Positions 1 through 11,059 of a DNA stretch of 64,000 bases are shown in pieces; positions within the stretch are counted from its first letter, which is position 1, and each line of letters opens with the position of its first letter. Source of the DNA: Tetrastigma voinierianum (taxonomy: Eukaryota > Streptophyta > Magnoliopsida > Vitales > Vitaceae); assembly GCA_016808115.1 (NCBI GenBank), contig JAEQBH010005394.1, forward strand, positions 310,001 through 374,000, in the 5' to 3' direction. A program made the translations under genes and the position numbers. The notes beneath the pieces were generated by a model. The model searched no databases, was not told where the DNA came from, and saw only the letters and a program-made list of their open reading frames with translations.

Positions 1-54
1 AGGCCCAATTCTTATATTCCATTTGGAATGGCTGGTGTGAGAAACTCTCTTGAG

Positions 55-517
55 ACGGATCCCGTCTGGAATTTGAAATTTATTAGTTAAGTTAAAAAAT
101 CGTAATCATGTCATCATCCTACGTATTTATATTTCATTAGTGGAAGACGATATTAATTCTTGAATATTTGGTCATATTTTGATATTATATGGAAAAAAAA
201 TTTATATGGATAATATTTGCAAAAACCTTAGTCTTATTGGATGGTATTCTTGATAATTCAGGTTCATTCATTTTTGTGGTCATTATTCCATCTTATCCCT
301 TATCTAGTCACCATGAGGAGGCCAAAACCACATATTCGTGGATGGTCCACCTAGTTATTATCTAGGTTGGAAGGTTATTTATTTAATTTAATTTTTCAAT
401 AATTGCTTCTTTTGAAGTTATAGCTCACATCAATCAAAGGTCATGTTAAACTGTCAAATTGAATTGGGAAGATTATTTGTCAATTCTAATTAATGAACAC
501 TGCCATTCCACCGGTCC
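55..517. repeat. Segmental repeat block A, copy 1
   Basis: This block recurs, with the same order of words, near 5325-5850 and 9400-9895. Shared landmarks are the run beginning ttaattcttgaatatttggtc, the phrase caccatgaggag, the phrase catgttaa(a/g)ctgtca, and the end cactgccattccacc. The three copies differ by scattered substitutions and small indels. No open reading frame is shared between them, so this is non-coding repeated DNA. Copy 1 loses similarity after about 517. Confidence 0.8.
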
Positions 518-931
518 TTTGAAAGTAATTATAAAATCGAAAACAATATTTTATTTTACTGTGTTCAATACAATTATAAAAAAATAAAAGACCCTAAAAT
601 GCCTTTATAGTAAATCCAACCACACAGTAACAAAAGTAAAAAGAAAATCTAATTTTTTTCTTATCCTTTTTTTTCCTTGGCTTTTCCTCTCCTCTCATCT
701 GATTCGCTTTCTCTCCTTTCTTCTTCTCTTCATTTTCCTTTTACCTCTTTAACTCTCATTCTTGTTTTATTAAAGCTTCCTCTCCCCCTTGTTTTATCTA
801 TCTCATTATTTGCAAGAAAAAGAAGTTATTCATATTTGTAAGCTGTAATTTTATATTCTCAAGTTTGATTTTTTATATATACATTCGTATTTTGTATTTT
901 TTTAGTGTTTTCTATTCGTTTTTTTGTAAAT
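518..931. other. Gene-free; pyrimidine-rich tract
   Basis: No supportable ORF. Positions about 655-800 are strongly C/T-rich (repeated tctcctttc-like words), the composition of a plant 5' leader or promoter-proximal tract, but no coding exon follows it. It could be the leader of a lost gene or of a transposon. Confidence 0.4.
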
Positions 932-1093
932 AAAAGAGTTTAACTTTATTAGTTTTCGGGTGTTTTATTTTCAGATAAAGGAGTTACCTTTATTAGTTTT
1001 GAGTATTCTTTATTTGTTTTTTCATATAATGAGTTATCTTTATTAGTTTTAAGTGTTATTTGTTTGTTTTTTCATATAAAGGACTTACCTTTG
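932..1093. repeat. ~50-bp tandem repeat, about 3 units
   Basis: The phrase (g)agtta(c/t)ctttattagttttgagt recurs at about 936, 981 and 1031, with a truncated start of a fourth unit at 1081. The spacing between the later units is exactly 50 bp, and each unit ends in tttttcatata. Confidence 0.8.
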
Positions 1094-1134
1094 TTTAGCA
1101 AGATTCATAAAAAGCATGCGGGAGACCACCTTAT

Positions 1135-1880
1135 ATATGAGTATGTGACCCTATATATAATGTACTACCCGGCACTATAATACTATATTGCGGGTATCAC
1201 CATAACTTCTTTGATCGTCTTATGTTATAGGTTTACGATGTCATTATCGTGAAGTAATCTATGGCCAGTAATATAATGTTTGTTGCATATCATATAAGGG
1301 GTACTATCAGGTACTACCCCTAATGAATCATTTGTCAAATTATGAGTTAGCTTAAGCAAGATTTGTATTACCCGGTACTACCTTAACAAACACTTGTTAT
1401 TTTTGTAATCGGTTTGACATTCGTTGTTGTATTGATACTACCATAACATATTATGGGTATCACCATAATGTACTCGGGGTACTACACAGTACTACCATAA
1501 TGAGTAACATACTAGGGTACCACCGTAACATATCTTGGGTACTACCATAACGTGAAAATATCCAAATTGAAAAAAAAAATGACCAACCTATAATGTATTA
1601 TATATAATGTACTACTAGGGGTACCATCATAACATACTAGTGATACTAGCAACAAATGAAGGTATTATCACTAGCATAACATACTGGGGTATTACTATAA
1701 CATACTGACAGTATTTCCATAACATACTAGGGTAATAATTGGCACTACCATTAAAAATTTGAAACAATTATTACCAACCTATAAATTACATTGTTAGTGT
1801 TTTTATATGTACATTATATTGTTATCAACCAAAATTAGGGGTACTAATTGATACTAGCATAACTTTTGCAAACACCCTAT
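1135..1880. repeat. Degenerate ~21-bp minisatellite
   Basis: Many imperfect copies of a unit like cataacatactggggtacta, with variants such as gggtaccaccgtaacatat and gggtactaccataacgtg. Spacing wobbles around 20-25 bp. The same unit returns at 2455-2740. No coding potential. Confidence 0.75.
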
Positions 1881-2454
1881 AGAAACATGTAATTGATCAT
1901 AATGTTAATTATTTTATAGTACATTACATTATTTTACCTCTTCCATCAGTGCAAAATTTGCACTTCTTATTTCATCAAAATTGTTCTGCATTTTGTTTAT
2001 AGAAATGATTGTAGTGTATTTGTCATCAAATACATGGAGCACTGAAATGGGGCAGTATTGACACATGCTATAGATTCGGGTATGTTATATATCAAGAGTA
2101 CTTAATCTATATGCATTAATTCTTGGTTGATGTGGTTCATTAAACTATTATTTTTCATTTCAGTCTCAAATACAATACCATCGGTTAAAGACATGTTCCA
2201 CCTTAATCATGCATAAAAGTAATGAAGAATGCGAGCAGATTCGATAATCTTGCAAAGCGAGATTGTTTAGTTAATATTTGGGATGTACTCACATTCTTTT
2301 GTGTCAAGTTCAAATTGTATGTAATAGTAGAAACTCTTAATACACTCATGCAACCATTTTATGTAATGGTGCCTTGATTTTAGAAATATAACTATCTTTT
2401 ATGTTATTTCTCTTATTGTATAATAAGTTTTCATTTCTTCTTATTGCATTTAGT
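1881..2454. other. Gene-free spacer between minisatellite blocks
   Basis: AT-rich sequence with no supportable ORF or recognisable transposon motif. It separates two blocks of the same degenerate minisatellite, so it may be an insertion into one original array or a diverged part of it. Confidence 0.4.
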
Positions 2455-2740
2455 ATTATTAATGGGGTGCTATCATAACATACTGGTTGTGCAATCAACG
2501 ATATTTTCATATGTTTGTAATATAGTGGTACTACCATAATAATAGGTGTTTTAACAAGTTTAGGTCAGTAATTACCATCAGTTTTGTAATGATACTATGT
2601 ATGACCCCAGGGGCCTTAGGTACTATCATAACATCTTTGGGAGTACTATCATAACGGCCAGGGGTATTACTGTCTTGCCATAACATCTTGAAATTACTAT
2701 CATAACAAATTGGTACTGCCGTCTTGCACGCTGACAAAGT
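2455..2740. repeat. Second block of the ~21-bp minisatellite
   Basis: Contains repeated ggtactatcataacatc-like units, for example near 2620-2710. It matches the array at 1135-1880 in unit and orientation. A short ORF on the minus strand across it is a by-product of the repeat. Confidence 0.7.
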
Positions 2741-2752
2741 TGATGGTAATTA

Positions 2753-3000
2753 GTAGGGCTGTGCACGATTTATTCGGTTCAGTTTTTAATATAAAATTGT
2801 AATCGAATCGATTATGATCGGTTTTAATAAATTAAACTCGAAATCGATAATTAGAAATATACAACTGATAAAATCGATTCGATTCAGTTATAGATAGTAA
2901 TGGATTAAAATAATTTAATTTCCTTGCATTCTATTAAAAACCGAATGAAAAATAAAAATTGTAATCTACAATATTTAAAATTTTAATATTGAAAATATAA
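2753..3000. mobile_element. Possible hAT-type MITE end
   Basis: The stretch opens with tagggctgtgcacgattta followed by ttcggttcagttttt. GGGCTGTGCACG...TTCGGTT is the kind of terminus seen on non-autonomous hAT elements in plant genomes. Several cgattcgattcag-like words follow. I could not find the matching inverted end, so this is a remnant or a misassignment. Confidence 0.35.
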
Positions 3001-3239
3001 AAATAAAACTAATATATTTAATTTTATTCAAAAAATCCATAAATTTCTCTCATTTTTGCATTAATAAATTTAAAAATAACATTATCAAAACTAATGGTCT
3101 CTTTGTAGACTCATTTTCATTAAATGATCCTCAATACTTTATTTATAGAGTGGGAACTCGATAGCAAGATAATCTGTCAACTGGTGGACCTATTTCTTTA
3201 AAAAATAGACATTGTGCATTGTATGTTACAGTTTTATAG
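3001..3239. other. Gene-free AT-rich sequence
   Basis: Low-complexity A/T-rich sequence with no supportable ORF, signal or repeat beyond its base composition. Confidence 0.4.
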
Positions 3240-3540
3240 TGATTAGACTTGACCAAAAGATGAACCGATCGACCGTTTCACTCAATGTCTATTTGCTCTT
3301 TTGGATCTTTAGATGAATTATTGCATCCAATTGGTCAACCGTTGAACAACTGGTTAACCGTTTGCTCTATCAATTTATAAAAATGGAAAACATACATTTT
3401 TGGACCAAAATAGTCGACATTATATTATTGACCGGTTGCAATCAGTCGATCGATTGACTGTCTGGACCAATCGATCGACCGTTTGGACCAATCGGTCAAC
3501 CGGATGACTTGGACAACTCAACCCGTTGATTGTCAAAAAA
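3240..3540. repeat. Cluster of GACCGATTGGTC-like inverted words
   Basis: Repeated short near-palindromic words built on accgatcgaccg, caatcggtcaaccgg, gtcgatcgattgac and caatcgatcgaccg. Several read the same on both strands. No ORF. The cluster sits just upstream of a copia-type LTR block and may belong to its internal region. Confidence 0.55.
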
Positions 3541-3559
3541 AGTTGTTTTGGGTTTGTTT

Positions 3560-4250
3560 CAACTCAATTTTGCTCCAAATTAGTTTCTAACTTTAAATAA
3601 CTCTTTTAAGCCTGTTTTAAATTCCAAATAACTAAGATTTGATGAGTAAACATGATTTTAAAAATATTTAATCAATTTAAAGTCAAATTGAGTAAAAATC
3701 ACAAAGTATGCAAAAAAAATGCTAAAAAGGCCCCGAAAATGGTCACTTTAAGTTCTTTTCATTCTAAATCAATTTCAAACCTTAGAAAACACTTTTGAAT
3801 GCATTTTAAACTTTAAATGCCTAAAGGTTTGATGCTCATACTTAAGTTTTAAAAATATATTCAATTTAGACACAAAAAATCGAGTTATGAAGAATATGCA
3901 TGTAAAATATGATATATCCTAAAGTGCACAAATGCATTCATCTTACATAGATTCATAAGCTTACAAAATCTCCACTTTATGTTTGAGCTTGAAGTCTTAG
4001 TTACTTGTCATTTTGGATTTGAAATCTTGGTTCTTTGAATTGAGTGAACTTCACTTCCAAGAGCTTGTTCAAATATATCATTGTCATCTTAAGCTTGAAA
4101 TATCTTCATTTAATGTTTAATCAATTTCAACATATCACTAAACTCAATTTTAACTATTAGTAACCAATAACCATAGTTTGTTGTCATCAAAGCCTTAATT
4201 AGAGGTATCCTTAGGTTAACATGACCTATATTCTCCAGCTTGAGGGGGAG
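3560..4250 (+). repeat. Block X copy 1, 3' internal part of a copia-type element
   Basis: This block is repeated at about 6670-7330 (shared: ctttaaataactcttttaag, gatttgatgagtaaacatga, aagcttacaaaatc). It ends in a purine tract, gcttgagggggag, immediately before the LTR at 4251, as expected of a polypurine tract priming plus-strand synthesis. No coding frame survives. Confidence 0.65.
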
Positions 4251-4428
4251 TGTTGAGAATCATATGATATTATCTTGTTTATCTCCTTCTTTCCTTGTTC
4301 ATTATTTTCCTTCATTTTTGTATTTTTTTTGTTCCATTCTTTTGTATATATAGAAGTGTCTCTATACTATGTAATACTCACTCATTCATTCAATAAAGAA
4401 AAACATTCTTTTCTTCTCTCATTTCACA
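4251..4428 (+). repeat. Short copia-type LTR 1 (178 bp)
   Basis: Begins TGTTGAGAATCATATG directly after a purine tract and ends ...CATTTCACA directly before a primer-binding site. It contains a TATA-like ttgtatatatag followed by tgtctctatacta, and an AATAAAG polyadenylation-like signal near 4392. TG...CA ends and 178-bp length fit small Ty1/copia or TRIM-type LTRs. Related LTRs lie at 4785-4967, about 7334-7534 and 8965-9110. Confidence 0.8.
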
Positions 4429-4441
4429 TGGTATCATAACC
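4429..4441 (+). other. Primer-binding site, tRNA-Met type
   Basis: TGGTATCATAACC lies with no gap after the LTR end at 4428. It resembles the initiator-tRNA-Met primer site used by most plant copia elements. Confidence 0.75.
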
Positions 4442-4784
4442 ATATTTGGTTCTAGAGTAAGTCCTCTTTTCCGACATCCATCTTCTCCAACGGGCCTTCA
4501 TCATCGGACCTTGTTCAATAAACCTTATCGCGGGCCTTCTTCGTCAAGTCTTCTCCGTCGGATCTACTTTGTTGGACCTTTTCCATTGGACTTTCTACAT
4601 TGGACCTACTCCGTCGAACCTACTCCGTCAGACCTTCTCCGTCGAACCTTCTCCGTTGAACCTTCTTCGTTGGACCTTCCGACGGACCCTCTATGGCAGA
4701 CCCTCTTCATCGAACTTTCTTCAATTAAGTAAATATGTAACAAGTTTGATGTATATGACCTATATGCTCCAACTTTAGGAGGAG
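4429..4784 (+). mobile_element. Miniature internal region of TRIM-like element with 15-bp repeats
   Basis: Only about 356 bp separate the two LTRs, far too little for gag-pol, so the unit is non-autonomous (TRIM-like). The middle (about 4490-4720) is a degenerate tandem repeat of a 15-bp unit, ccttctccgtcggac, which leaves overlapping open frames in all phases. Those frames encode repetitive peptides and are not credible genes. The region ends in a purine tract, ttaggaggag, before LTR 2. Confidence 0.7.
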
Positions 4785-4967
4785 TATTGAGAATCATAGG
4801 ATATTCTCTAGTTTATCTCATTCCTTGTATATTATTTTCCTTCCTTTTTGTATTTTATTTTGTTTCCTTTTTGTTCCATTCTTTTGTATATATATAGGTG
4901 TCTCTATACTATATAATACTCATTTACTCATTCAATAAAAGCTTGTTATTTTCTTCTCCATTTCACA
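4785..4967 (+). repeat. Short copia-type LTR 2 (183 bp)
   Basis: Closely resembles LTR 1 but begins TATTGAGAATC, so the canonical TG is damaged. It ends ...CATTTCACA. It follows a purine tract and carries the same TATA-like ttgtatatatatagg. Sequence after it (accct...) is not matched before 4251, so no clean target duplication is seen. Confidence 0.75.
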
Positions 4968-5324
4968 ACCCTGAAAACAACGTTTTGGTGTTAACAAAAA
5001 GCTATTCTTTATTTTACGAATTTAGTCGCACTACATGTTATACATGTTTTTAAAGCGAAACAATAGGAGCCGCGTGTTCGTGTTTTCCTTATTTTATTAT
5101 TTTTTTTAGACAAAAATAGTTTTCCATGTAATCAAACATGTCCTTTCTCTCTGTTTTTACTATTATACTTGAAGTTAACTTATATTCGTTCTTTTTTTAT
5201 TAGATCATAAGGTGTCTTGACGAATGTCTAGCATATAGAAGATGCTTAGGATTATATAAATGCAGAACTAATCATATAATTTCCAGTGAGATGGGTAATA
5301 AGGATAGTAAAACTTTATCTAAAA

Positions 5325-5850
5325 GGGATCCAATACTCAGACTTGAGACCATAAATTAAGTTAAAAGATATCTTAACCATATTACCTATATATTTATATT
5401 TTATTCTTATAACCTTAAAATGGAAGATGGTATTAATTCTTGAATATTTGGTCATATTTTCATATTATATGGAAAAAAAATTTATATGGATAATATTTGC
5501 ATAAACCTTGGTATTATTGGATGGTATTCGTTCATTCATTCTTATCCCTTATCTAGTCACCAATCACCATGAGGAGTCCAAAACCACACTTATGTGGATG
5601 GTACACCTAGTTATCATCTAGGCTGGAAGGTTGTTTATTTTATTTTATTTTATTTTATTTTTTGATAATTGCTTCTTTTGATATAGCTCACATCAATCAA
5701 AGGCCATGTTAAGCTGTCCAATTGAATTATGAAGATTTTTTGTCAATTCTAATTAATGGACACTGCCATTCCACCAGTCCTTTGTACAACAGAGGACCAT
5801 TTTAATTAATGATATAAAAGAAACACCTTAATCAAACGTGAAAGCAGATA
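5325..5850. repeat. Segmental repeat block A, copy 2
   Basis: Parallel to 55-517 and 9400-9895. Its upstream flank (about 5100-5325) also matches 9190-9400, for example catgtaatcaaacatgtcctttc versus ctgtaaccaaacatgtcatttc in parts, so copies 2 and 3 share a longer duplicated unit than copy 1. Confidence 0.8.
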
Positions 5851-6219
5851 TATCATGAATTCCTCCATCTGTTTTTTTTTTGTGTTTTTATGGTGGATAT
5901 CTTGTAGTGTATTTTCTTGTCCATTTGTTGCCACTGATAGTTTTGTTATCGATGATTAATTTTTTTGTGAGTTTTTATATTCATAATTCAAATAACAAAA
6001 TAAGATTCAATAAAGTTATTAAATCGTATTATATTCATATACGAAATCTTAAATATTTAAGGTATTTTTAGATTATTAAATATATAGATTTTAAATCGAT
6101 TTTTTTTTACTATTAACTTAAATATCATATCATTTTTTAAAATTTTTATCATTTTTAATTTTATGATTATATCGTATTATTAATTTAAATAAATAAATTT
6201 ATCTTTTTAAAATAAATAA
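5851..6219. other. Gene-free AT-rich sequence inside the duplication
   Basis: A/T-rich with homopolymers and attt/aaat runs. A 63-residue open frame here has no recognisable features and is not conserved in the parallel copy near 9940-10260. I see no gene. Confidence 0.4.
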
Positions 6220-6660
6220 ATAAATAAATGAAACACCTTACCAAAAAAAAAAAAAAACCCTACATACATGGTACTGGAACAGATAAAAAAGTTTTTAATG
6301 GTTTTAAAATCAAATGGACCTTTTTGATGAAATATCACAATTTTTTTTTTTTTTGGTTTTCTCAACATGCTAAATCATTAGTATAGCTAGTGATCCTATA
6401 ATTTTTTTGGAATTAGAAAACTAAGGCTATGTCTGGTTACCAGAAAGTATAATGAAAGAAATTTTGTGATTTTCTTTGGAAGAAAAATTCAAGGAGCATC
6501 TTTATTTATTTAATTTTTTATCGGAATATAAGATGTTATGAATGAAGTCTATACACACACGAAATATATCTTTAATTCTACCACATCGAGACTAATTCCT
6601 AAGGAGAGACCATAAATGCAGTACAACTCTATCATATTTCATAGCTGTATTTACAGGTCT
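6220..6660. repeat. Segmental repeat block B, copy 1
   Basis: Matches 10380-10690: shared words include aagtttttaatggttttaaa, caacatgctaaa, ctatgtctggttaccaga and ttttctttggaagaaaaatt. It sits the same distance downstream of block A in both copies. Confidence 0.75.
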
Positions 6661-6669
6661 TGAACTCAA

Positions 6670-7333
6670 GACCAATTTCTAACTTTAAATAACTCTTTTA
6701 AGTGCATTTTAAACTCCGAATAATTAAGATTTGATGAGTAAACATGAGTTTTAAAATATTTAATCAATTTAAAGTCAAACTGAGTAACAATCACAAAGTA
6801 TGAAAAGAATGCCGAAAAGGCCCTGAAAATGGCCACTTTAAATTATTTTCATTCCAAATTAATTTCAAACCTTAGAAAAGACTTTTGAATGCATTTTAAA
6901 CTTTAAATGTCTAAGGTTTGATGCTCATACTTAAGTTTTCAAAAAGACATTCAATTTAGATACAAAAAACTGAGTTGCAAAGAACATGCATGTAAAAGAT
7001 GATATACCTTAAAGTGCATCAATGCATTCATCTTACATAAATTCCTAAGCTTACAAAATCTTCACTTTATGCTTAAGCTTTGAGTCTTTTACTTGTCATT
7101 TTGGATTTGAAATCTTGGTTATTTGATTCGGGTGAACTTCACTTTCAAGAGCTTGATCAAATACATCATTGTTATCTTAAGCTTGGAATATCTTCATTGA
7201 TGTTTGATCAATTTGAAGTTATCATTCAACTCAATTTTAACCATTAGTAACCAATAACCATATTTGTTATCATCAAAACCTTAATTAGAGTTATCCTTGG
7301 GCTAACATGACTTATATGTTCCACTGGTGAAAG
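6670..7333 (+). repeat. Block X copy 2
   Basis: Second copy of 3560-4250, again running into a copia-type LTR. The purine tract before the LTR is degraded here (ggtgaaaggctgg). Confidence 0.7.
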
Positions 7334-7534
7334 GCTGGTAATCATGTGCATATTCTTAAGATATTCTCTACTTTATCTTTCTTATTCCTTTGTATATTAT
7401 TTTCCTTACTTCGTATTTTATTTTTGCTTTATTTGCTGCTTGCCACCTCTTTTGTATATATATAGGTGTCTATATACTATATAATACTCACTCATTCAAT
7501 AAAGAAAAACATTATTTTATTATCTCATTTCACA
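7334..7534 (+). repeat. Short copia-type LTR 3, degenerate
   Basis: Corresponds to LTRs 1 and 2 from taatcatgtg through ttgtatatatataggtgtc and caataaagaaaaac to ...catttcaca. The canonical 5' end is lost. Downstream (7600-7740) there is a diverged form of the 15-bp ccttctccgttgg repeat, matching the arrangement after LTR 1. Open frames across it are LTR and repeat by-products. Confidence 0.65.
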
Positions 7535-7740
7535 TTCAGAATAAAGCTCCACATTGCACAGAGCGAGCCATTTTTTCCGATACCATCTTCCGCAGAGTAT
7601 GCCTTCAATTAATTCTTTCCATCGACCTTCTTCGATGCTACCTTTTCGACGGCCTCCATTGGATCTTCTCCGTTGGACTTTCTCCGACGGATCTCTCCAA
7701 AGCGGGACCTGCGCGATCCTCCTACTACTGACCTCCGACA

Positions 7741-8029
7741 AGATATACGTAACAAACTTAGCGCTTTGTTTTTTTTTTACTTAATGCTGAATATAAATTC
7801 GAAAGCATCGTCGACAAGACTTAATAAAGATTAAGATTAATGGTTGTTTTAACATTGCGTGAAATGAATACACGAGCCTAATCGACATTTTTGCCTCATT
7901 CCGTCTCGCTCTTAATGACACAAGTTTAATTTAACACTTTAATAAGGTTTTTAACGGTTTGGGCTTATTTTCAATCCGAGACTGGGTTCGTGCAGAGATG
8001 TTACTCTCAGAAACCCAGAAAATTAGAAA
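7741..8029. other. Gene-free sequence
   Basis: No supportable ORF. It marks the junction between the copia-type block and the long-LTR fragment that follows. Confidence 0.35.
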
Positions 8030-8700
8030 TTTTTAAAATGGCAAAATATTAATAAAATAATAAATTACCATGCTGCCTTCGCGCCTTGGGAAATTTTGAT
8101 TCGGATGACGAAACGGATCACATTGTTAAATTGCTCTCAAGGAATCTAGTGGAACTTAAAAGTTTACGACTCTCGGTATGCTCGAAAATTTTTTCCTGAT
8201 TTTTGTGGAAGCGCGATAAGTCACAGACTTTCAGAGATGGGCAAGATTTTTACTAAAACTAAAGTCGAATATTGAAGTAAGCCTCATTTAAAATAAAAAG
8301 TTTAACTCAAAAGAATAAATTATTTCGGACATAAACCAGAATTCGAATGAAGCAATATAAACCACGTATCCATAAAATACACATAGCCTCATTCCGATTA
8401 TATTTAAAAATAATTTTTTATTATTTTATTTTTATACTTTAATATAAATAATTATTATTATTATAATGTTTTTTAATAAATAATTTATAAAAATTTATAA
8501 TATTTTTATTTTTATGAAAAATATTAATTTTAATATAAAAATAAAAAAACAAATATAAAAATTAAATTAAAAATAAACGTAAACTGACAGCTGGCACTTT
8601 CCCATATCCGCTCCGTCTCCGCTTAATTTTTAAATGGTATGCCGGAATCAAAAAATAGAAACAGCCTTGCCTGATGGGACCGCCAGAAACTTCTTCTCGT
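8030..8700 (+). repeat. Fragment of a long gypsy LTR
   Basis: Aligns by eye with part of the solo LTR at 36302-38620 (about 36540-36860). Shared order: gatgacgaaacgg, ctagtg...aacttaaaagttt, gataagtc, catttaaaataaa, aataaattatttcgg, then gaatgaagcaatataaaccacgtatcc versus its counterpart. The AT-rich part 8390-8640 also matches 20140-20450 in inverted orientation. It interrupts the duplicated unit of this region, explaining why copy 2 is about 1 kb longer. Confidence 0.65.
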
Positions 8701-8964
8701 TGTATCCCTAAGAATTATACGCTAACTCTTCTTCCTCATTTCTGACAACGATCAGCTTTTTTGTTTTGTGAAATGACTTTTTCTAAATGTAGTGCTCAAA
8801 TATTTTCACTTTTCTATTCAGTAACTTTTTTAAAAAATTTCAAAGAATAAGCTATAAAATTTTAAACAACAAATTTACTCCGAAAAGCCTATTTAACCTT
8901 CAAAGATGTTTCAAAAACAAATACCACCTTAAATAGAGAGTGATCTATATGCTTTGAATGCGGT
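8701..8964. other. Gene-free sequence
   Basis: No ORF or recognisable element; lies between the long-LTR fragment and the next short LTR. Confidence 0.35.
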
Positions 8965-9110
8965 TATCATTGGTAATCATGCGATATTCTTAATATATTA
9001 TCTGGTTTATTTCCTTCCTTTCTTGTACATTATTTGCCTTCATTTTTGTATTTCATTTTGTTTCCTTTTTGTTCAATTCATTTTTGTTCATTTTGTTTCT
9101 CTTGTTTTCT
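8965..9110 (+). repeat. Short copia-type LTR 4, partial
   Basis: Begins near tggtaatcatgcgatattct and continues through tttatttccttcctttcttgtacattattt, like the first half of LTRs 1-3. The TATA/polyadenylation half is missing. Confidence 0.55.
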
Positions 9111-9189
9111 AAATGTAGTGTTTTATTATTCTATATTTTTTAATAAAAAACAATTCGAATCAAACGCGTTTCTACGCTAAGCTGCTCTC

Positions 9190-9895
9190 CTCGTTTTAAT
9201 AAAACAGCCAAAACTGTAACCAAACATGTCATTTCTCTTTGTTTTTATTATTAGAACGAGATTAAAAAACATATTTCCATTTTTTTTATTGGGGATTACG
9301 ACGCCTTGAGCCAGTGACAAGACACACACAAAAGACGTGTTTATATCACACCTTAAACTAATCCTCATGCACTACGCCGGTATGACTATACGCGATAAAA
9401 TTATACCTAAACAGATCCAATACTCGAATTTAAGACCATTGGTTAAATTAAAAAGACTCTAATCAGCTTCCATATATGTTTATATATAATTCTTATAACC
9501 TTAAAATGGAAGATGGTATTAATTCTTGAATATTTGGTCATATTTTCATATTATATGGAAAAAAATTTATATGAATAATATTTGCATAAACCTTGGGCTT
9601 ATTGGATGCTATTCGTTCATTCATTCTAATGGTCATTATTCCATCTTATCCCTTATATAGTCACCATGAGGAGTCCAAAACCACACCGATGTGGATGGTT
9701 GTTTATTTAATTTAATTTTTCAATAGTTGCTTCTTTTGAAGATAGCTCACATCAATCACAGGCCATGTTAAGCTGTCAAATTGAATTATGAAGATTATTT
9801 GTCAATTCTAATTAATGGACACTGCCATTCCACCAGTCCTTTGTACAAAAGAGGACCATTTTAATTAATGATAAAAGAAACACCTTAACCAAACG
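9190..9895. repeat. Segmental repeat block A, copy 3, with flank
   Basis: From about 9400 it parallels 55-517 and 5325-5850; the flank from 9190 parallels about 5100-5325. It confirms a duplicated unit rather than independent short insertions. Confidence 0.75.
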
Positions 9896-10256
9896 TGAAA
9901 GATGTTGTCTCTTTCGAGCCATTGTTTCATTAGAGAAAGGGGGTGATTTTTTTGGTTATTTTTGACTTAAAATTAATATTTTATTTCTTAGATTTGTGTT
10001 TGTTTTTAATAATAAAATGGTTTCTTTTATATTGGATTTATTTATTTATTTATTTCTTTTTTTTGGGCTCATCATCGACGACTCAAGGCGACGTGAATTA
10101 TATTATCAACTGCAGCTTTATGCGCTTGTTTCGATAATTCGTAAAGCTCGAACCGACATACTATTGGGACAAATCATATTCTCGTCACTGTTATATTATA
10201 AATTCGGGAAACTTGTATATTTTGCATTTCGAATTATCAAATATATGTTTCGGTGA

Positions 10257-10379
10257 CACCTTTACTATTAACTTGAATATTGTGTTATTCTCTAAAGTTT
10301 TTACCACTTTTGATTATATGGTTCATCGATTATATTGTTAATTTAAATCAATAAATATATATTTAAAAAATAAATAAAT
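10257..10379. other. Gene-free sequence
   Basis: AT-rich, no supportable gene. Short open frames just upstream (9943-10256) encode hydrophobic low-complexity peptides with no conserved features. Confidence 0.3.
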
Positions 10380-10690
10380 AAATAAAAGAAACACCTTACA
10401 GGAAAACAAAAAAAATCTACATACATGGTACTGAAACGAATTAAAAAGTTTTTAATGGTTTTAAAATCAAATGGACCATTTTGATGAAATATCACAAATG
10501 GTGTTTTTCTTTTTTTTTTTGGGGTTTTCCCAACATGCTAAACCATTAGTATAGTTAGTGATCCGATAATTTTTTTGGAACTAGAAAACCGGCTATGTCT
10601 GGTTACCAGAAAGTATAACAAAGAAATTTTGTGATTTTCTTTGGAAGAAAAATTCAAGGAGCATCTTTATTTATTTATTTTTATTTCTGA
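10380..10690. repeat. Segmental repeat block B, copy 2
   Basis: Second copy of 6220-6520, in the same order and orientation after block A. Similarity ends near 10690. Confidence 0.75.
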
Positions 10691-11059
10691 TCGAGATTGC
10701 CACGAGCTATAGCCTGCAGATACATTAAAGCATTTTAAGTCATACCACATCGAGACTAACTCTATACGGCCCAAGATATATCACGTTGCGAAGATGTTCT
10801 CTACTACGCTTCACACCAGATTCTCAGCCAACTTAAAATCATCGGGTTAAGCAAGAAAAGACCAACCATGTCACCTACATCTTTATAATGCTAAAACTTA
10901 TGAGAACTGAATTGCTTTCCAAGTTTTATATAAATACTTGCCTTAAAATAATCCTCATGATTATTGAAAATATTGGAAATTTGAAGATTGTTCATCCATT
11001 GAAAACAAAGAGCTTTGTTGAATTTTTCTTCCATTGTGATTCGGTCACCTACTGTGTGG
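10691..11059. other. Gene-free sequence
   Basis: No supportable ORF, RNA gene or transposon end was seen here. Confidence 0.35.

Noticed and set aside
4511..4778. Overlapping open frames of 69-73 codons
   Set aside because: They translate the 15-bp tandem repeat (Ser/Pro/Leu-rich in every phase) inside a TRIM-like element.
7390..7784. 113-codon frame
   Set aside because: It spans a copia-type LTR and the diverged 15-bp repeat, with no gene signal.
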